From contig JALFVE010000047.1 in NCBI GenBank assembly GCA_022787085.1, forward strand, positions 32,784 to 96,783: DNA of 64,000 nucleotides, read 5' to 3'. This document shows positions 42,406 to 51,788 of the stretch, one piece after another. The DNA comes from Oscillospiraceae bacterium (GTDB lineage: Bacteria > Bacillota > Clostridia > Oscillospirales > Ruminococcaceae). Below the pieces are notes generated by a model. It was not told where the DNA came from. It did no database searches and worked only from the letters and a program-made list of their open reading frames with translations. The position numbers and the translations under genes are program-made. Each line of letters begins with the position of its first letter. Within the stretch, counting starts at the first letter, position 1.

Positions 42406-43005
42406 TTATAAATTTTTCTTCTTTGAAACAGCTGCGATAACTGCGATAATTACAAGCACCACGCCCAGTGCAATAAAAATGCTTGCGAAATTTATCTCGC
42501 TCGATTCAACGGAGAATGTACATTCCGAAGAGGGGTCAACGATAAAGCTGATGCTGCCGTCGTCGTTGATATTTCCTCCTTGGCAGTATTTAACGGTTCC
42601 GGGCATCCTGAGAGTAAAATCGACCGTGATCATGTCCGAAGCCATGCCTGCGTATTCGCCTGCGTCATCGCCCATGAGCGGAGGCATTACAGCGTCAAAG
42701 GTGTATTTCGAGGTGAAAAGACCTCCCTTTTTCTCAGCCTTTGCTGATGTGAAAAGAGCGGTGCCGTCCTCGCTGAGAGTGGTAAGCTCTGCACTCAGCT
42801 CCTCATAGCTTTGGTAATCCTCGGAAATCTCGTAGCCGATGTATTCCTTGCCGCCAACATTGAATCTCTTGATCTCATACTCGGAATCGGCAAAATCCTC
42901 TTCTGTGCAGTATTCAGATGACATTCCGTAGGAGGCAAAGACCGAGCCTGTGCCGTTGCTTCTGAGCTCAACCCCCACGCCTATGTACATACAGCCCGAA
43001 AGCAT
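42406..43005 (-). CDS. LppM/DUF3153-like membrane-anchored protein with damaged signal peptide
   Basis: The frame encodes an extracytoplasmic domain with a single C-terminal membrane helix (FIALGVVLVIIAVIAAV) and a basic tail, as in LppM-like proteins of Firmicutes. The first Met precedes a lipobox (MLSGC), but in frame upstream there are only nine more hydrophobic residues (LCGVIAAA and so on) before a stop codon, with no start codon among them. So the signal peptide lacks its N-terminal half and charged residues. A good promoter lies right against this point and no ribosome site exists. Either the gene lost its 5' end in a deletion or it is translated leaderless. Function unknown. Confidence 0.6.
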   Translation of the reverse strand: MLSGCMYIGVGVELRSNGTGSVFASYGMSSEYCTEEDFADSEYEIKRFNVGGKEYIGYEISEDYQSYEELSAELTTLSEDGTALFTSAKAEKKGGLFTSKYTFDAVMPPLMGDDAGEYAGMASDMITVDFTLRMPGTVKYCQGGNINDDGSISFIVDPSSECTFSVESSEINFASIFIALGVVLVIIAVIAAVSKKKNL

Positions 43006-43031
43006 TGCCGCAGCGATAACGCCGCAGAGCT

Positions 43032-43060
43032 ATTATATCATAAAAATAATAATATTGCAA
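43032..43060 (-). promoter_or_regulatory. Promoter abutting the truncated LppM-like gene
   Basis: On the minus strand TTGCAA (43060-43055), 17-nt spacer, TATAAT (43037-43032). Transcription would begin within about 20 nt of the first Met. Confidence 0.65.
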
Positions 43061-43101
43061 TATATTTTTAAAAATTTGACCTGATATTTCCAATGATCTT
43101 A

Positions 43102-43131
43102 TTGACAAGACCTGTACGCAGATAGTATAAT
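43102..43131 (+). promoter_or_regulatory. Sigma-A promoter of the acetyltransferase gene
   Basis: TTGACA at 43102-43107, 18-nt spacer, TATAAT at 43126-43131. Confidence 0.8.
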
Positions 43132-43161
43132 AGGCATATACCATAAACAGGAGATGTTCAA

Positions 43162-43659
43162 ATGATTATAAGAAAAGCCCTTGAAAGCGATGTCCCGAGG
43201 CTCCTTGAGATATACAATTACGAGGTGATAAACGGCGTATCCACCCTTGATATCACCCCGAAGGAATTGCCGGAGTGGCAGGAATGGTTTGAGCATCATC
43301 AGACCGCCCGTCATCCTCTTATCGTTGCGGAAAAGGACGGCATTGTGGCGGGCTATGCGTCCCTATCCCCTTACAGAGCAAAGGAAGCATATAAATCAAC
43401 AGCCGAACTGTCGGTCTATATCGCTCCCGAATATCGCAGGCAGGGAATTGCCTCGGCTCTGATGGAGGAGATAATGAGGCTTGCCTGCGAAAATACCGAG
43501 CTGCATCTGATCGTTTCGGTCATAACCTCGGGAAATGCCGCCAGCGAAGCGCTTCACAGAAAATTCGGCTTTTCCTTCTGCGGGACCATTCACGAAGCGG
43601 GCTTTAAGCATGGAAAATTTCAGAGCATTGACAATTTTGAGAATGTGCTGAGCCGATAA
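43162..43659 (+). CDS. GNAT acetyltransferase, phosphinothricin acetyltransferase-like
   Basis: A 165-residue protein resembling Pat/YncA amino-acid N-acetyltransferases: EIYNYEVINGVSTLDITP, GYASLSPYRAKEAYKSTAELSVYI, the CoA loop PEYRRQGIASALM, and LHRKFGFSFCGTIHEAGFKHGKF. Such enzymes acetylate methionine analogues or similar amino acids in the cytosol. Single gene with its own promoter; the stop codon is directly followed by the convergent Ter operon end. Confidence 0.9.
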   Translation: MIIRKALESDVPRLLEIYNYEVINGVSTLDITPKELPEWQEWFEHHQTARHPLIVAEKDGIVAGYASLSPYRAKEAYKSTAELSVYIAPEYRRQGIASALMEEIMRLACENTELHLIVSVITSGNAASEALHRKFGFSFCGTIHEAGFKHGKFQSIDNFENVLSR

Positions 43660-44706
43660 TTACCCGCTGACAATTATCCTGTGATCGCAGTCGTACAGGT
43701 TATAAATAAACGTGCTCCTGCCTTCCTCATAAACGCTCTTCACCCGATAGGCGGAAAAAAGCGGATAGCCCTCCTGCTTTGACGGCAGAATTGGGCTTCT
43801 TGTTGTGGCATGGCAGCGGACGTCATAGCCCTGCTTTTCAAAGTATTCTCCAAGCTTTATGGCAGGATACATACATTCCTCGGTGCCGATAACGTCAATG
43901 GTTTTTCCCGTGAGAATGGGCTTCATTTCTTCAAAAGCCGCTCTTGCCATTTCCTCGCAGTATTTTTCATATTCCCTTCCGCCGATCCCCATACGGGGGT
44001 CTTTATTTTTGTCTGTTTTAAGAAAAAGCCCGCCGGGAACAGAGAAAATGTCAAAATCCCCCTTCTCCTCGAGAGCGACTGAAATGCCCTCCTTCAGAGC
44101 TTCTGCGGAATTATCCAGCTTAACAAGATAATCAAGCCCCACCCCCATGGAACGGTATTTCAGAAGATTTTCCCCGCTCATTCCGTTAATAATGGACGCA
44201 GCCGAAAATCTGCAATTAACAATATTTTTCAGAGCGTCAATAAAATTCAGAATGGTCTTGCCCGTTGTCAGTTCGTCCTCGGCGAAAATTATCCGCTCTA
44301 TGCCCTTAAAAATGTCAAGCCCCCTGTCCGAATAAAGACACTGCTCGGTGGCATGACTGTGCTCCTCGCTGAAAAGGGCAAGCCGCATTTCTTCGGGATA
44401 TTTCTCCCTTGTGGTGTGGATATATGTACACTCGCATTTGTCCGACAGCCTTGCCGCCAGCTCCGCACCTATGGCGGTGGCAGTCTCCGCAAAGCCTATT
44501 ACCATGACCTTTTTCTCCGAAACGCCCTGCATGACCCTGTCCGCCAGCCTATCAAACAGCGAAAGCGTATCCGAGGGTCTGGCGGGAACGTGCTTTGCCT
44601 GCATATAATTCACGATAAGCCCGCCCCGCTTGGTGTTATTCTCCCTTGCGGCAAGGGCAAAGAGCCTTTCGGGAGCGACCCCCGAGTAATTTTCGGTAAT
44701 TATCAT
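43660..44706 (-). CDS. Phosphoribosyltransferase of the Ter-associated (TRSP) type
   Basis: A 348-residue protein. The PRPP loop motif IIFAEDELTTGKTILNFID lies at about residue 135-153, preceded by MVIGFAETATAIGAELAARL. The C-terminal part (ECMYPAIKLGEYFEKQGYDVRCHATTRSPI) matches the TRSP domain found in Ter loci. Together with the CitE-like lyase, HAD and StiP proteins it is thought to build a nucleoside-like metabolite. It overlaps the CitE-like gene by 4 bp and is the last gene of the Ter operon. Confidence 0.85.
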   Translation of the reverse strand: MIITENYSGVAPERLFALAARENNTKRGGLIVNYMQAKHVPARPSDTLSLFDRLADRVMQGVSEKKVMVIGFAETATAIGAELAARLSDKCECTYIHTTREKYPEEMRLALFSEEHSHATEQCLYSDRGLDIFKGIERIIFAEDELTTGKTILNFIDALKNIVNCRFSAASIINGMSGENLLKYRSMGVGLDYLVKLDNSAEALKEGISVALEEKGDFDIFSVPGGLFLKTDKNKDPRMGIGGREYEKYCEEMARAAFEEMKPILTGKTIDVIGTEECMYPAIKLGEYFEKQGYDVRCHATTRSPILPSKQEGYPLFSAYRVKSVYEEGRSTFIYNLYDCDHRIIVSG

Positions 44707-45701
44707 AGCTCTGTTTCCTCCGAAATGCCGTAAATCTCGGCAAGGGCAAGTATTCTTTCAGCCCAGCCCGAATGGATCTTGTTTTCATACATCCTGCCGC
44801 CGTCCGAGCTTTTTATGACCTGAACTTCGCCGCTGTTTTCCATAATAAGCCTTGCGTCGGCATAATCATTTCTTGAAACAGCCATTGCCTTGTTCACAGC
44901 CTCGATCTGGCTTGGATGGATAACAGTTTTGCCCACAAGCCCGATGGAGCGGTCTGTTTTCATTTCACGCTCCATGCCCTCTCTCCAACGGGGGTCGCCC
45001 CCTTTGAAATAATTCCACACAGGAGCGGAAACGGTAAATTCCCCCGCAAAAACAGCCGCAATATCCGAGATAAGCTGTCCCACGGGAAGGATATCATATA
45101 TTGTCTGAGTGATATCCCCGCAAAGCCCCAGCGCCCTGCAAAAATCATTTCCGCCGATACGGACATTGAGCACCCTGTCTCTCATAGCCATAAGCATATC
45201 AAAAAGCCGCTCCAGCTTATCATATCTGGTTGACAGCCGCAGAAATGAGGGATTCTCAATTATTGGCATGATGTAAAGGCTGCTTTTTTTCGCAAATACC
45301 TTTTCCAGATGGGGGATATATTCCCCGAAGGTGATGTCGTCAATTTTCGGGAGGATAAAGCCCGTAATAAGCTCAAAGGAAGACGAGGGCATTTCCGAGA
45401 GCCTGAGGAGCTGCTCACCGCTGCGGATCCTTATAAATATCATGGGGAGCTTTTCGGGGCGGTTTTCGGCAAGCAGGGAAAGCTGTGACAGCAGATTTTC
45501 CTCCGCCGCCTCCACCATATCATCCCTGATAGTGTCCTCAAGGCATATTGCCGCCGAGCGCAGACCCTCAAAGCCCGAGGACAGCTTTTCTGCGATATCC
45601 GTTCTGAGAGCGGGCATATAGAGAAGAGGTCCTACGGAATATTCAAGCCTGCGCCTTTCTGAAAAAGATGTTATGCTGTCGTTTTCTGCAATAATTTCCA
45701 T
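44703..45701 (-). CDS. HpcH/HpaI aldolase, CitE-like lyase (Ter-associated)
   Basis: A 332-residue TIM-barrel protein of the citrate lyase beta/HpcH group: LEDTIRDDMVEAAE, PMIFIRIRSGEQL, FILPKIDDI, IMPIIENPSFL, NVRIGGNDFC and GLVGKTVIHPSQIEAVN. A lyase of this kind is a regular member of Ter metabolite modules. A TTG frame to 45728 exists, but the ATG at 45701 is the likely start. It is placed 77 nt after the TerD gene and coupled to the phosphoribosyltransferase gene. Confidence 0.88.
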   Translation of the reverse strand: MEIIAENDSITSFSERRRLEYSVGPLLYMPALRTDIAEKLSSGFEGLRSAAICLEDTIRDDMVEAAEENLLSQLSLLAENRPEKLPMIFIRIRSGEQLLRLSEMPSSSFELITGFILPKIDDITFGEYIPHLEKVFAKKSSLYIMPIIENPSFLRLSTRYDKLERLFDMLMAMRDRVLNVRIGGNDFCRALGLCGDITQTIYDILPVGQLISDIAAVFAGEFTVSAPVWNYFKGGDPRWREGMEREMKTDRSIGLVGKTVIHPSQIEAVNKAMAVSRNDYADARLIMENSGEVQVIKSSDGGRMYENKIHSGWAERILALAEIYGISEETEL

Positions 45702-45778
45702 TTTGTCCCGATGTTTCCTTTCAAACAAATCGGAGCGCCGGTATTATAACGGCGCTCCGTAATGAATTGGCTGATAAA

Positions 45779-46378
45779 TCAGTTATATCTTCTGATAAGT
45801 GAGCCCAGACCGTCGTCGGAGGTAGCCTGTCCGATGGCGGAGAATTTCCATTCGCCGTTGTGACGGTATATCTCACCGAATATCATGGAGGTCATTCCGT
45901 TGTAATTTTCCGAAAGGTTATAGCGGCAAAGCTCCTGATTTGTGTCGGAATTAACGAGCCTGATAAATGCGTTCTTAATCATGCCGAAATCCTGCCTGCG
46001 GGCCTTTGCCTCATAGATATTAACCACGAAGATTATCTTGGAATAATCTGCGGGGAGCTTTGAAAGATCAACGAATAACTGCTCGTCATCGCCGTCGCCC
46101 GCACCTGTGAGATTATCGCCCATGTGCTTTACAGCGCCTGATTTATGGATGAGATTGCCGAAATAGATAAGGTCATTCTTTGTGGCAAGCTTGCCCGAGC
46201 TTTCGGTGATAAGTATAGCGGAAGCGTCGCAGTCAATGTCCTGTCCGCCGCCGAAAATGCCGCCGAGAAGACCTCCCTTCTTGACCTCGTCCCAGCCAAG
46301 ACCTACCATAACGTGCTTGAGACCGGGATTGCTTTTTGTAAGGTCGATTTTCTGACCCTTCTGAAGATTTACTGCCAT
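45779..46378 (-). CDS. TerD family protein (second TerD of the operon)
   Basis: A 199-residue TerD-domain protein: NLQKGQKIDLTKSNPGLKHV at the start, GLGWD, DIDCDASAIL, the acidic Ca-binding stretch GDNLTGAGDGDDEQ, and the C-terminal [14 protein letters not shown]. TerD proteins bind calcium and take part in metal and phage stress responses. An insertion after GLGWDEVKKGGLLGG distinguishes it from the other TerD here. A 36-nt gap separates it from the AIM24-like gene. Confidence 0.95.
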   Translation of the reverse strand: MAVNLQKGQKIDLTKSNPGLKHVMVGLGWDEVKKGGLLGGIFGGGQDIDCDASAILITESSGKLATKNDLIYFGNLIHKSGAVKHMGDNLTGAGDGDDEQLFVDLSKLPADYSKIIFVVNIYEAKARRQDFGMIKNAFIRLVNSDTNQELCRYNLSENYNGMTSMIFGEIYRHNGEWKFSAIGQATSDDGLGSLIRRYN

Positions 46379-46416
46379 TGTTTTTTACCGTCCTTTCAGA
46401 ATAATTACAATTGGAT

Positions 46417-47241
46417 TTATGTAGAGCTTACGGCGGTAACTGTTCCGTAAGCAGAGCCAAGCATTGATTCATATACCTTTATGGTAGGAGCAAGCCATAC
46501 CTGACCTGTTCCCCTGTAAACATTCACAAGACCCTCGCCGCTGACCGCAGAGCCGATAAGAGTCTTTGCGGAGCGCTCAACGGTGAAGTCGATGCCGCCG
46601 GTTCTGAGCACTGCGAAATTGCCGTCAACCTTTAAGGTGTCGTTCTCAAGGTCGATGATGTCTATCTCGCACATGGGAACGGCGCACTCGAGAATAACAA
46701 GTCCGGGACCCTTGATGGAGGTCTGGAAAATTCCCTCGCCGCCCAGAGACGCAGAGGAAATATTCCTCTGCATATATGCGCTGACATTTGCGCTGCCCTG
46801 TGCCGCAAAGAACATTCCCTTGTCAACGATTATTTCCTCTCCCGCCTGAAGCTCAAGGGTGAGAAGATGCTTGAAGGTAGGCTCCAGAACCACCATTCCC
46901 GTTCCTCTGTATTCGGGCTGAGCGGCAGCCTCGCCCGTTACCGCACCCGTAAACATTCTGCCAAGGAGATTTCCCGGGGTAACGCCCGAGACCATTTCAA
47001 GATTGCCCTTGAAATAGCTCATTGCCCCGGGCTCCACCTTAACGGAGTCATTTGTGAGATATATCGCCGCCTGACGGACCTTCATATTCTGCTTTTCCAT
47101 GTAATACATCATTTCCGCAGAATAGGGATTCTTGCCGCCAAGAAGCTTCTGATACTCAAGTATCTCAATTTTCATATTTTTGTTGACGCTTGTGTCGATG
47201 ATCTTGATATTTTCCCTTGTGCCCACCGCACTCATATTCAT
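46417..47241 (-). CDS. AIM24/TIGR00266-like protein
   Basis: A 274-residue beta-rich protein of the AIM24 type: glycine-rich repeats such as GNLEMVSGVTPGNLLGRMFTG, GTGMVVLEPTFKHL, GEGIFQTSIKGPGLVILE and VNVYRGTGQVWLAPT. These proteins form trimeric beta-structures and occur next to TerD genes; their function is unclear. The start follows GGAGG, and the gene overlaps the end of the P-type ATPase gene by 4 bp. Confidence 0.88.
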   Translation of the reverse strand: MNMSAVGTRENIKIIDTSVNKNMKIEILEYQKLLGGKNPYSAEMMYYMEKQNMKVRQAAIYLTNDSVKVEPGAMSYFKGNLEMVSGVTPGNLLGRMFTGAVTGEAAAQPEYRGTGMVVLEPTFKHLLTLELQAGEEIIVDKGMFFAAQGSANVSAYMQRNISSASLGGEGIFQTSIKGPGLVILECAVPMCEIDIIDLENDTLKVDGNFAVLRTGGIDFTVERSAKTLIGSAVSGEGLVNVYRGTGQVWLAPTIKVYESMLGSAYGTVTAVSST

Positions 47242-49946
47242 AGACTGCGCCTCCTGTTATTTTGTTTTATGATAAGCTTTCTGATAATATCCACGGGAAT
47301 AACGGACAGCGCCATTACAAGGATAACTGCCCATTCTCTCAGGTCAAGCCCATAGCAGCCGAGAACACTGCCGCCAAGATAGGTCATTATCACCTGCACA
47401 GCGGCGATTATTCCCATGACTTTAAGAAAGCCTCTGTTTTTTCCGATATTGTCAAATAGATTTAATTCTTCCGTTCTTGCATTGAAGGCGTTTGCCACCG
47501 CCGCAAAGATGAAGAAGCTGAAATAGCCTGTGAAGAGATACATTGTATCTCTGAAATATCTGCCGATAAAGCCGTGTTCCTTAATAGTGCCGCTTGCTGT
47601 ATCAAGCCCCGTGAGGAGAAAGACAAGGCTCAGAATGACCACCCATGCCGCTCCTGTGATTATCTCGGTTTTCATATAGGTGTTCACAATAGGCTCTCTG
47701 CGGGATTTGGGCTTCTCCCTCATATAACGGGAAAGGGCAGGCTCGCTGCCGAATGCCAGCGCCGCAAGGGTGTCCATGACCAGATTTACCCATAATATCT
47801 GCGTTATAGACAAGGGATTATCCATTCCCAGCAATGGGGCGATGAAGGAAATAACCACCGCCGAAACGTTTATCGTCAGCTGAAAAATAATAAATTTGCG
47901 TATGGAATTGAATATAGTCCTGCCGTAAAGCACAGCCTTGCCGATGGAGCTGAAATTATCGTCAAGTATAACGATGTCCGAGGCTTCCTTGGCAACCTCG
48001 GTGCCGCTGCCCATGGCAAAGCCCACATCCGCTTTTTTCAGGGCGGGGGAGTCGTTCACGCCGTCCCCTGTCATTCCCGCCACAAGGTCAAGCTCCGCCG
48101 CAATGCGGACAAGCCTTGATTTGTCTGAGGGAAGCGCTCTTGCAATAACTCGGATATCTTTAAGCTTGCCGCTCAGCTCCTTGTCCGAAAGCTTTGCGAG
48201 CTCGGCGGAGGTTAGGGTAAGCTCTTTTTCGCAGCCTGTCAGCAGACCCGATTCCTTTGCAATGGCAGAGGCGGTATCAATGCGGTCGCCTGTTATCATG
48301 ACCACCTGAACTCCTGCGTTAATGACCTCGCTGATGGCTGCGGCGGATTCGGGACGGACCTCGTCTCTTATGCCGAGAATACCGCAAAGAACATATTCCC
48401 CTGCGGGAAGTCCCTCGCTTTCCTCCGTCAGAACGCTGTCACAAACGGCAAGAGCTATAACTCTTATCGCCCGTTCCGCAAGGCTGTTTATCAGCTCATC
48501 AATAACGGCGCTTTGAAACGGCACTCTTTTTCCATCCCTGTCATAGGAATATTTGCAGAGGGGAAGAAGCTTCTCGGGTGCGCCCTTCACAAGAGTTCCC
48601 CGAAATGCCATATCCTCCGAAGCGGATACCTCCACGGAGGAGGCGGAATATTTATTATCGCTGTTAAAGGGCAGGGTATAGAGCTTTTTAACGTCAATCT
48701 TGGGGATATGTTCACCGAGAAAGCTAAGCACGGCACGTTCGGTGGCATTTCCGCCCACCGCCCTGCCGCCGCTCATTACAGCGGTGGAATTTTCATAGAT
48801 GCAGAGGGAAAGAAGCCTTGAAAGCCCATGGGGTATATCCTCCATGCTTCTGTACTCATTGCCGTTTCCGTCCGCAAATATCACCGCTTCAAGCATCCCC
48901 TTTGTGATGGTGCCTGTTTTGTCGGAAAAGAGAATATTAAGGCTGCCTGCGGTCTCAATGCCCGATATTTTGCGGACAAGAACGTTATCCGCAAGCATTT
49001 TCCGCATATTCATGGCTGAAACTATTGCTATCATCAGGGGCAGTCCCTCGGGAACTGCCATGACGATGATTATTACCGCCAGAATAAGTGCGTCCAGAAG
49101 GTCGGTGATTATTGCCGCCGCTCCTCCCGCAAAATATGCCCCGAAGCTGCCTGCCATGACTATTTTATGGATTAGCAGGGCTGCCGCAATGGCAACTCCG
49201 CCTATATAACCGAATTTAGAAATGCTTTCTGCAAGACGGGTGAGCTTTAATTTAAGCGGAGAATCCCTGTCGTCATCCTGCCTCAGCTCTCCTGCTATCT
49301 CGCCGTAAAGGGTCTTGTCGCCCACAGTCTCGGCTATCATAACGGCATTGCCCGAGCAGACCACCGTTCCTCGGAATACTCTGTATTCGCTCAGGAGATC
49401 GTTTTTGTCCGAAGGGGGCTCATTTCCCTTTTTGGGACGCTTTGAAGCCTCCTTGGATTCGCCGTTTAAGACCGACTGATCTGTTTTAATGCTGCCTTCA
49501 TAAATAACGCCGTCTGCCGGAATCCTGTCACCTGCGCCCAGCATGATATAGTCTCCCGAAACGATATCATCAATGGGGATCTCCCTGATCTCACCGTTTC
49601 TGTAAGCCTTGCAGAGTATCTTTGAAGCCTCCTCCTGCAATGCACGGAAGGCATTTTCATTTCTGTATTCTGAAAATGTGGATACCAGCGCTGCAATGGC
49701 AATTGCAGCGGCAATTCCCACAGGCTCGTACCATTCGGTCTCGGTGTTCACGATCCCTGTCAGTCCGAGGAAATATATGATAACGTTTATTAGAAGCGCC
49801 GCAGAGAGAATTTTTATCATGGGGTCGCTGAGATTTTCTCTGAGCTTATCAAAGAAGCTTTCGCTTTCCGCTTCTGAAAGCCTGTTGCTGCCGAATTTCT
49901 CCCTTGCTTCATGCACTTCGCTGTCGGTAAGACCCAATATTTTCAT
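47238..49946 (-). CDS. Calcium-translocating P-type ATPase
   Basis: A 902-residue P2-type ATPase: TGES-like motif NGESKEASK, the membrane ion-binding motif VPEGLP, the phosphorylation motif SDKTGTITKG, KGAPEKLLPL, MITGDR, TGDGVNDSPALKKADVGFAMG and about ten membrane helices. The PMCA/SERCA-like sequence and the company of two calcium-binding TerD proteins point to Ca2+ export. A cation pump of this type is common in Ter operons. Confidence 0.94.
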   Translation of the reverse strand: MKILGLTDSEVHEAREKFGSNRLSEAESESFFDKLRENLSDPMIKILSAALLINVIIYFLGLTGIVNTETEWYEPVGIAAAIAIAALVSTFSEYRNENAFRALQEEASKILCKAYRNGEIREIPIDDIVSGDYIMLGAGDRIPADGVIYEGSIKTDQSVLNGESKEASKRPKKGNEPPSDKNDLLSEYRVFRGTVVCSGNAVMIAETVGDKTLYGEIAGELRQDDDRDSPLKLKLTRLAESISKFGYIGGVAIAAALLIHKIVMAGSFGAYFAGGAAAIITDLLDALILAVIIIVMAVPEGLPLMIAIVSAMNMRKMLADNVLVRKISGIETAGSLNILFSDKTGTITKGMLEAVIFADGNGNEYRSMEDIPHGLSRLLSLCIYENSTAVMSGGRAVGGNATERAVLSFLGEHIPKIDVKKLYTLPFNSDNKYSASSVEVSASEDMAFRGTLVKGAPEKLLPLCKYSYDRDGKRVPFQSAVIDELINSLAERAIRVIALAVCDSVLTEESEGLPAGEYVLCGILGIRDEVRPESAAAISEVINAGVQVVMITGDRIDTASAIAKESGLLTGCEKELTLTSAELAKLSDKELSGKLKDIRVIARALPSDKSRLVRIAAELDLVAGMTGDGVNDSPALKKADVGFAMGSGTEVAKEASDIVILDDNFSSIGKAVLYGRTIFNSIRKFIIFQLTINVSAVVISFIAPLLGMDNPLSITQILWVNLVMDTLAALAFGSEPALSRYMREKPKSRREPIVNTYMKTEIITGAAWVVILSLVFLLTGLDTASGTIKEHGFIGRYFRDTMYLFTGYFSFFIFAAVANAFNARTEELNLFDNIGKNRGFLKVMGIIAAVQVIMTYLGGSVLGCYGLDLREWAVILVMALSVIPVDIIRKLIIKQNNRRRSL

Positions 49947-50119
49947 AGCTCTTATTTCCTTTCCGTATTATGCCGCTGTCTGCGGATACATAATTATTAT
50001 GCACACTTTCTTTCATGATAACAATTATGTACCGCTAAAAAAGCAGGAGTTTCCCGATTCAGCGGAAATTCCTGCTTCGCATTACGGTCAAATATCGGGA
50101 TAAGAGCTATAAGGAATAA

Positions 50120-50698
50120 TTACACGTTTACTCCGTACTGACGGCAAAGAGCGGCAAGACCGCCGTTGAAGCCGCTGCCGATTGCATTGAACTTCCATTC
50201 GCCGTTATGTCTGTAAAGCTCGCCCACAACAACAGCTGTTTCAATGGAGAAATCCTCGCCCAGATCGTATCTGATGACTTCATTGCCTGTGACATCGTCC
50301 ACTATTCTGATGAATGAGTTGGAGACCTGACCGAAATTCTGTCTGCGCTCCTCAGCCTCGTAAATTGTAACGGTAAAGGCGATTTTTGAAACGCCTGCGG
50401 GAACCTTGGAAAGATCAACGAGTATCTGCTCGTCGTCGCCCTCGCCCTCGCCTGTGAGATTATCGCCCTGATGGATAACAGATTCGCTGCTGTGGGAAAG
50501 ATTTCCGTAGAAAATGAAATCGCTGTCGGAAGCGACCTTTCCGTTATCCGCAAGCAGAAATGCGCTGGCGTCAAGGTCAAAATCCGCACCGTTATCATAC
50601 TGATTAACGTCCCAGCCCAGACCTACCATGATTTTTTTCAGACCGGGATTACCCTTTGTCAGATCAACCTTCTGACCCTTCTGTAAGCTTACAGGCAT
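50120..50698 (-). CDS. TerD family protein (first gene of Ter operon)
   Basis: A 192-residue TerD-domain protein: [45 protein letters not shown] (calcium ligands) and [16 protein letters not shown]. The ATG at 50698 follows GGAGG by 8 nt; the longer frame to 50824 covers the promoter and is rejected. It heads a six-gene minus-strand run: TerD, Ca ATPase, AIM24-like, TerD, CitE-like, phosphoribosyltransferase. A 174-nt gap follows before the ATPase gene. Confidence 0.95.
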   Translation of the reverse strand: MPVSLQKGQKVDLTKGNPGLKKIMVGLGWDVNQYDNGADFDLDASAFLLADNGKVASDSDFIFYGNLSHSSESVIHQGDNLTGEGEGDDEQILVDLSKVPAGVSKIAFTVTIYEAEERRQNFGQVSNSFIRIVDDVTGNEVIRYDLGEDFSIETAVVVGELYRHNGEWKFNAIGSGFNGGLAALCRQYGVNV

Positions 50699-50764
50699 AT
50701 CAAAAACCTCCGTAATTTTTAATTTACAAGGGATTTGAATAAAAATCCCCCATTCGGTACTATA

Positions 50765-50793
50765 ATCATAACACTTTATCTGCATTTTGTCAA
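50765..50793 (-). promoter_or_regulatory. Promoter of the Ter operon
   Basis: On the minus strand TTGACA (50793-50788), 17-nt spacer, TATGAT (50770-50765), upstream of the first TerD gene. Confidence 0.8.
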
Positions 50794-50976
50794 CGGCTTT
50801 TTGTATAAAACGGCAATATTTCATTCTATTTTAATCTGATTTTAAGCTGATGAAAAAATACCTCCCGCCAAATTTTTTTATTATCGTATAAAGAGCCCAA
50901 AACAGGCAAAAATAGCTAAAGAGGCAAATCAAGAGCTTCCAATAATAAAACAAAAAAGCGAAAGGATTGGGTAAAT

Positions 50977-51732
50977 ATGAAAAACTTTTTTAAGGGACGG
51001 CTTTCGGGTAAAAGCACGGCGGCGATAATCTGCTTCTGTCTTGCGGCGGTGGCGGCTCTGGGGATATTCTCCTACAACAAGGCGTCCGAGGAGCTGACGG
51101 GAGAGCTTTCGGGCGTTAAGGACGGTACATCCCAGACGCTTCCCGTATCGGAGACAGAGGCTGCTCAAGAGGCAAATATCCCTGCGGAAAATATCCCCAT
51201 GGAGCCTTCCGAGCAGGCTGCGGCAGCGGAGGAAACCATGATTCTTGAGCAGGACGCCTTCGGAATGGACGGTGAAGGCTCTCCCGAAGCAGAGCCTGTT
51301 TCCGAGAGCTTTACGGGTGCGTCGGTGAGACCTGTCAGCGGAAATATCCTCACCGATTATTCAGACGGCGAGCTTGTGAAATCCAAGACTCTCAGCGTAT
51401 GGAAGACCCATGACGGCATTGACATTGCCGCAGAAACGGGTTCGGCTGTGAAATCCGCCGCAGCAGGCGTTGTGACCTCCGTTTCAAGGGATCCGCTCAT
51501 GGGCGTTACCGTAATTATCGACCATGGCAGCGGATATGAGGGCTATTACTGCAATCTTGCCAATGAGGTCCCCGTTTCCGAGGGGGATAAGGTAAGTGCG
51601 GGCACTGTTATCGGCGAGGTGGGAAGCACTGCCGAGGCGGAAATTTCCGAGGAGCCTCATCTTCATTTCGGACTGAAAAAGAACGGCTCATGGACCGATC
51701 CTGCCGATATGCTTTCGGGCGAGGGGTCATAA
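50977..51732 (+). CDS. M23 family peptidase, SpoIIQ-like
   Basis: A 251-residue protein with one N-terminal membrane helix (about 14-33), a long acidic low-complexity linker and a C-terminal M23/LytM domain (HDGIDIAAETGSAVKSAAAG, VIIDHGSGYEGYYCNL, HLHFGLKKNG). The zinc ligands HxxxD and HxH are present. It therefore could cut peptidoglycan cross-bridges outside the cell or, as a SpoIIQ-like protein, act in spore engulfment; the size and layout fit SpoIIQ. The family alone cannot decide. Confidence 0.85.
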   Translation: MKNFFKGRLSGKSTAAIICFCLAAVAALGIFSYNKASEELTGELSGVKDGTSQTLPVSETEAAQEANIPAENIPMEPSEQAAAAEETMILEQDAFGMDGEGSPEAEPVSESFTGASVRPVSGNILTDYSDGELVKSKTLSVWKTHDGIDIAAETGSAVKSAAAGVVTSVSRDPLMGVTVIIDHGSGYEGYYCNLANEVPVSEGDKVSAGTVIGEVGSTAEAEISEEPHLHFGLKKNGSWTDPADMLSGEGS

Positions 51733-51748
51733 TATTTTGTAAATAAAC

Positions 51749-51788
51749 AGGGCAGCTTCGGCGAAAAATCCGAAGCTGCCCTTATTTC
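51749..51788. terminator. Bidirectional terminator
   Basis: A 13-bp stem (51749-51761 with 51770-51782) between the convergent M23 and DUF3795 genes. Confidence 0.9.
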
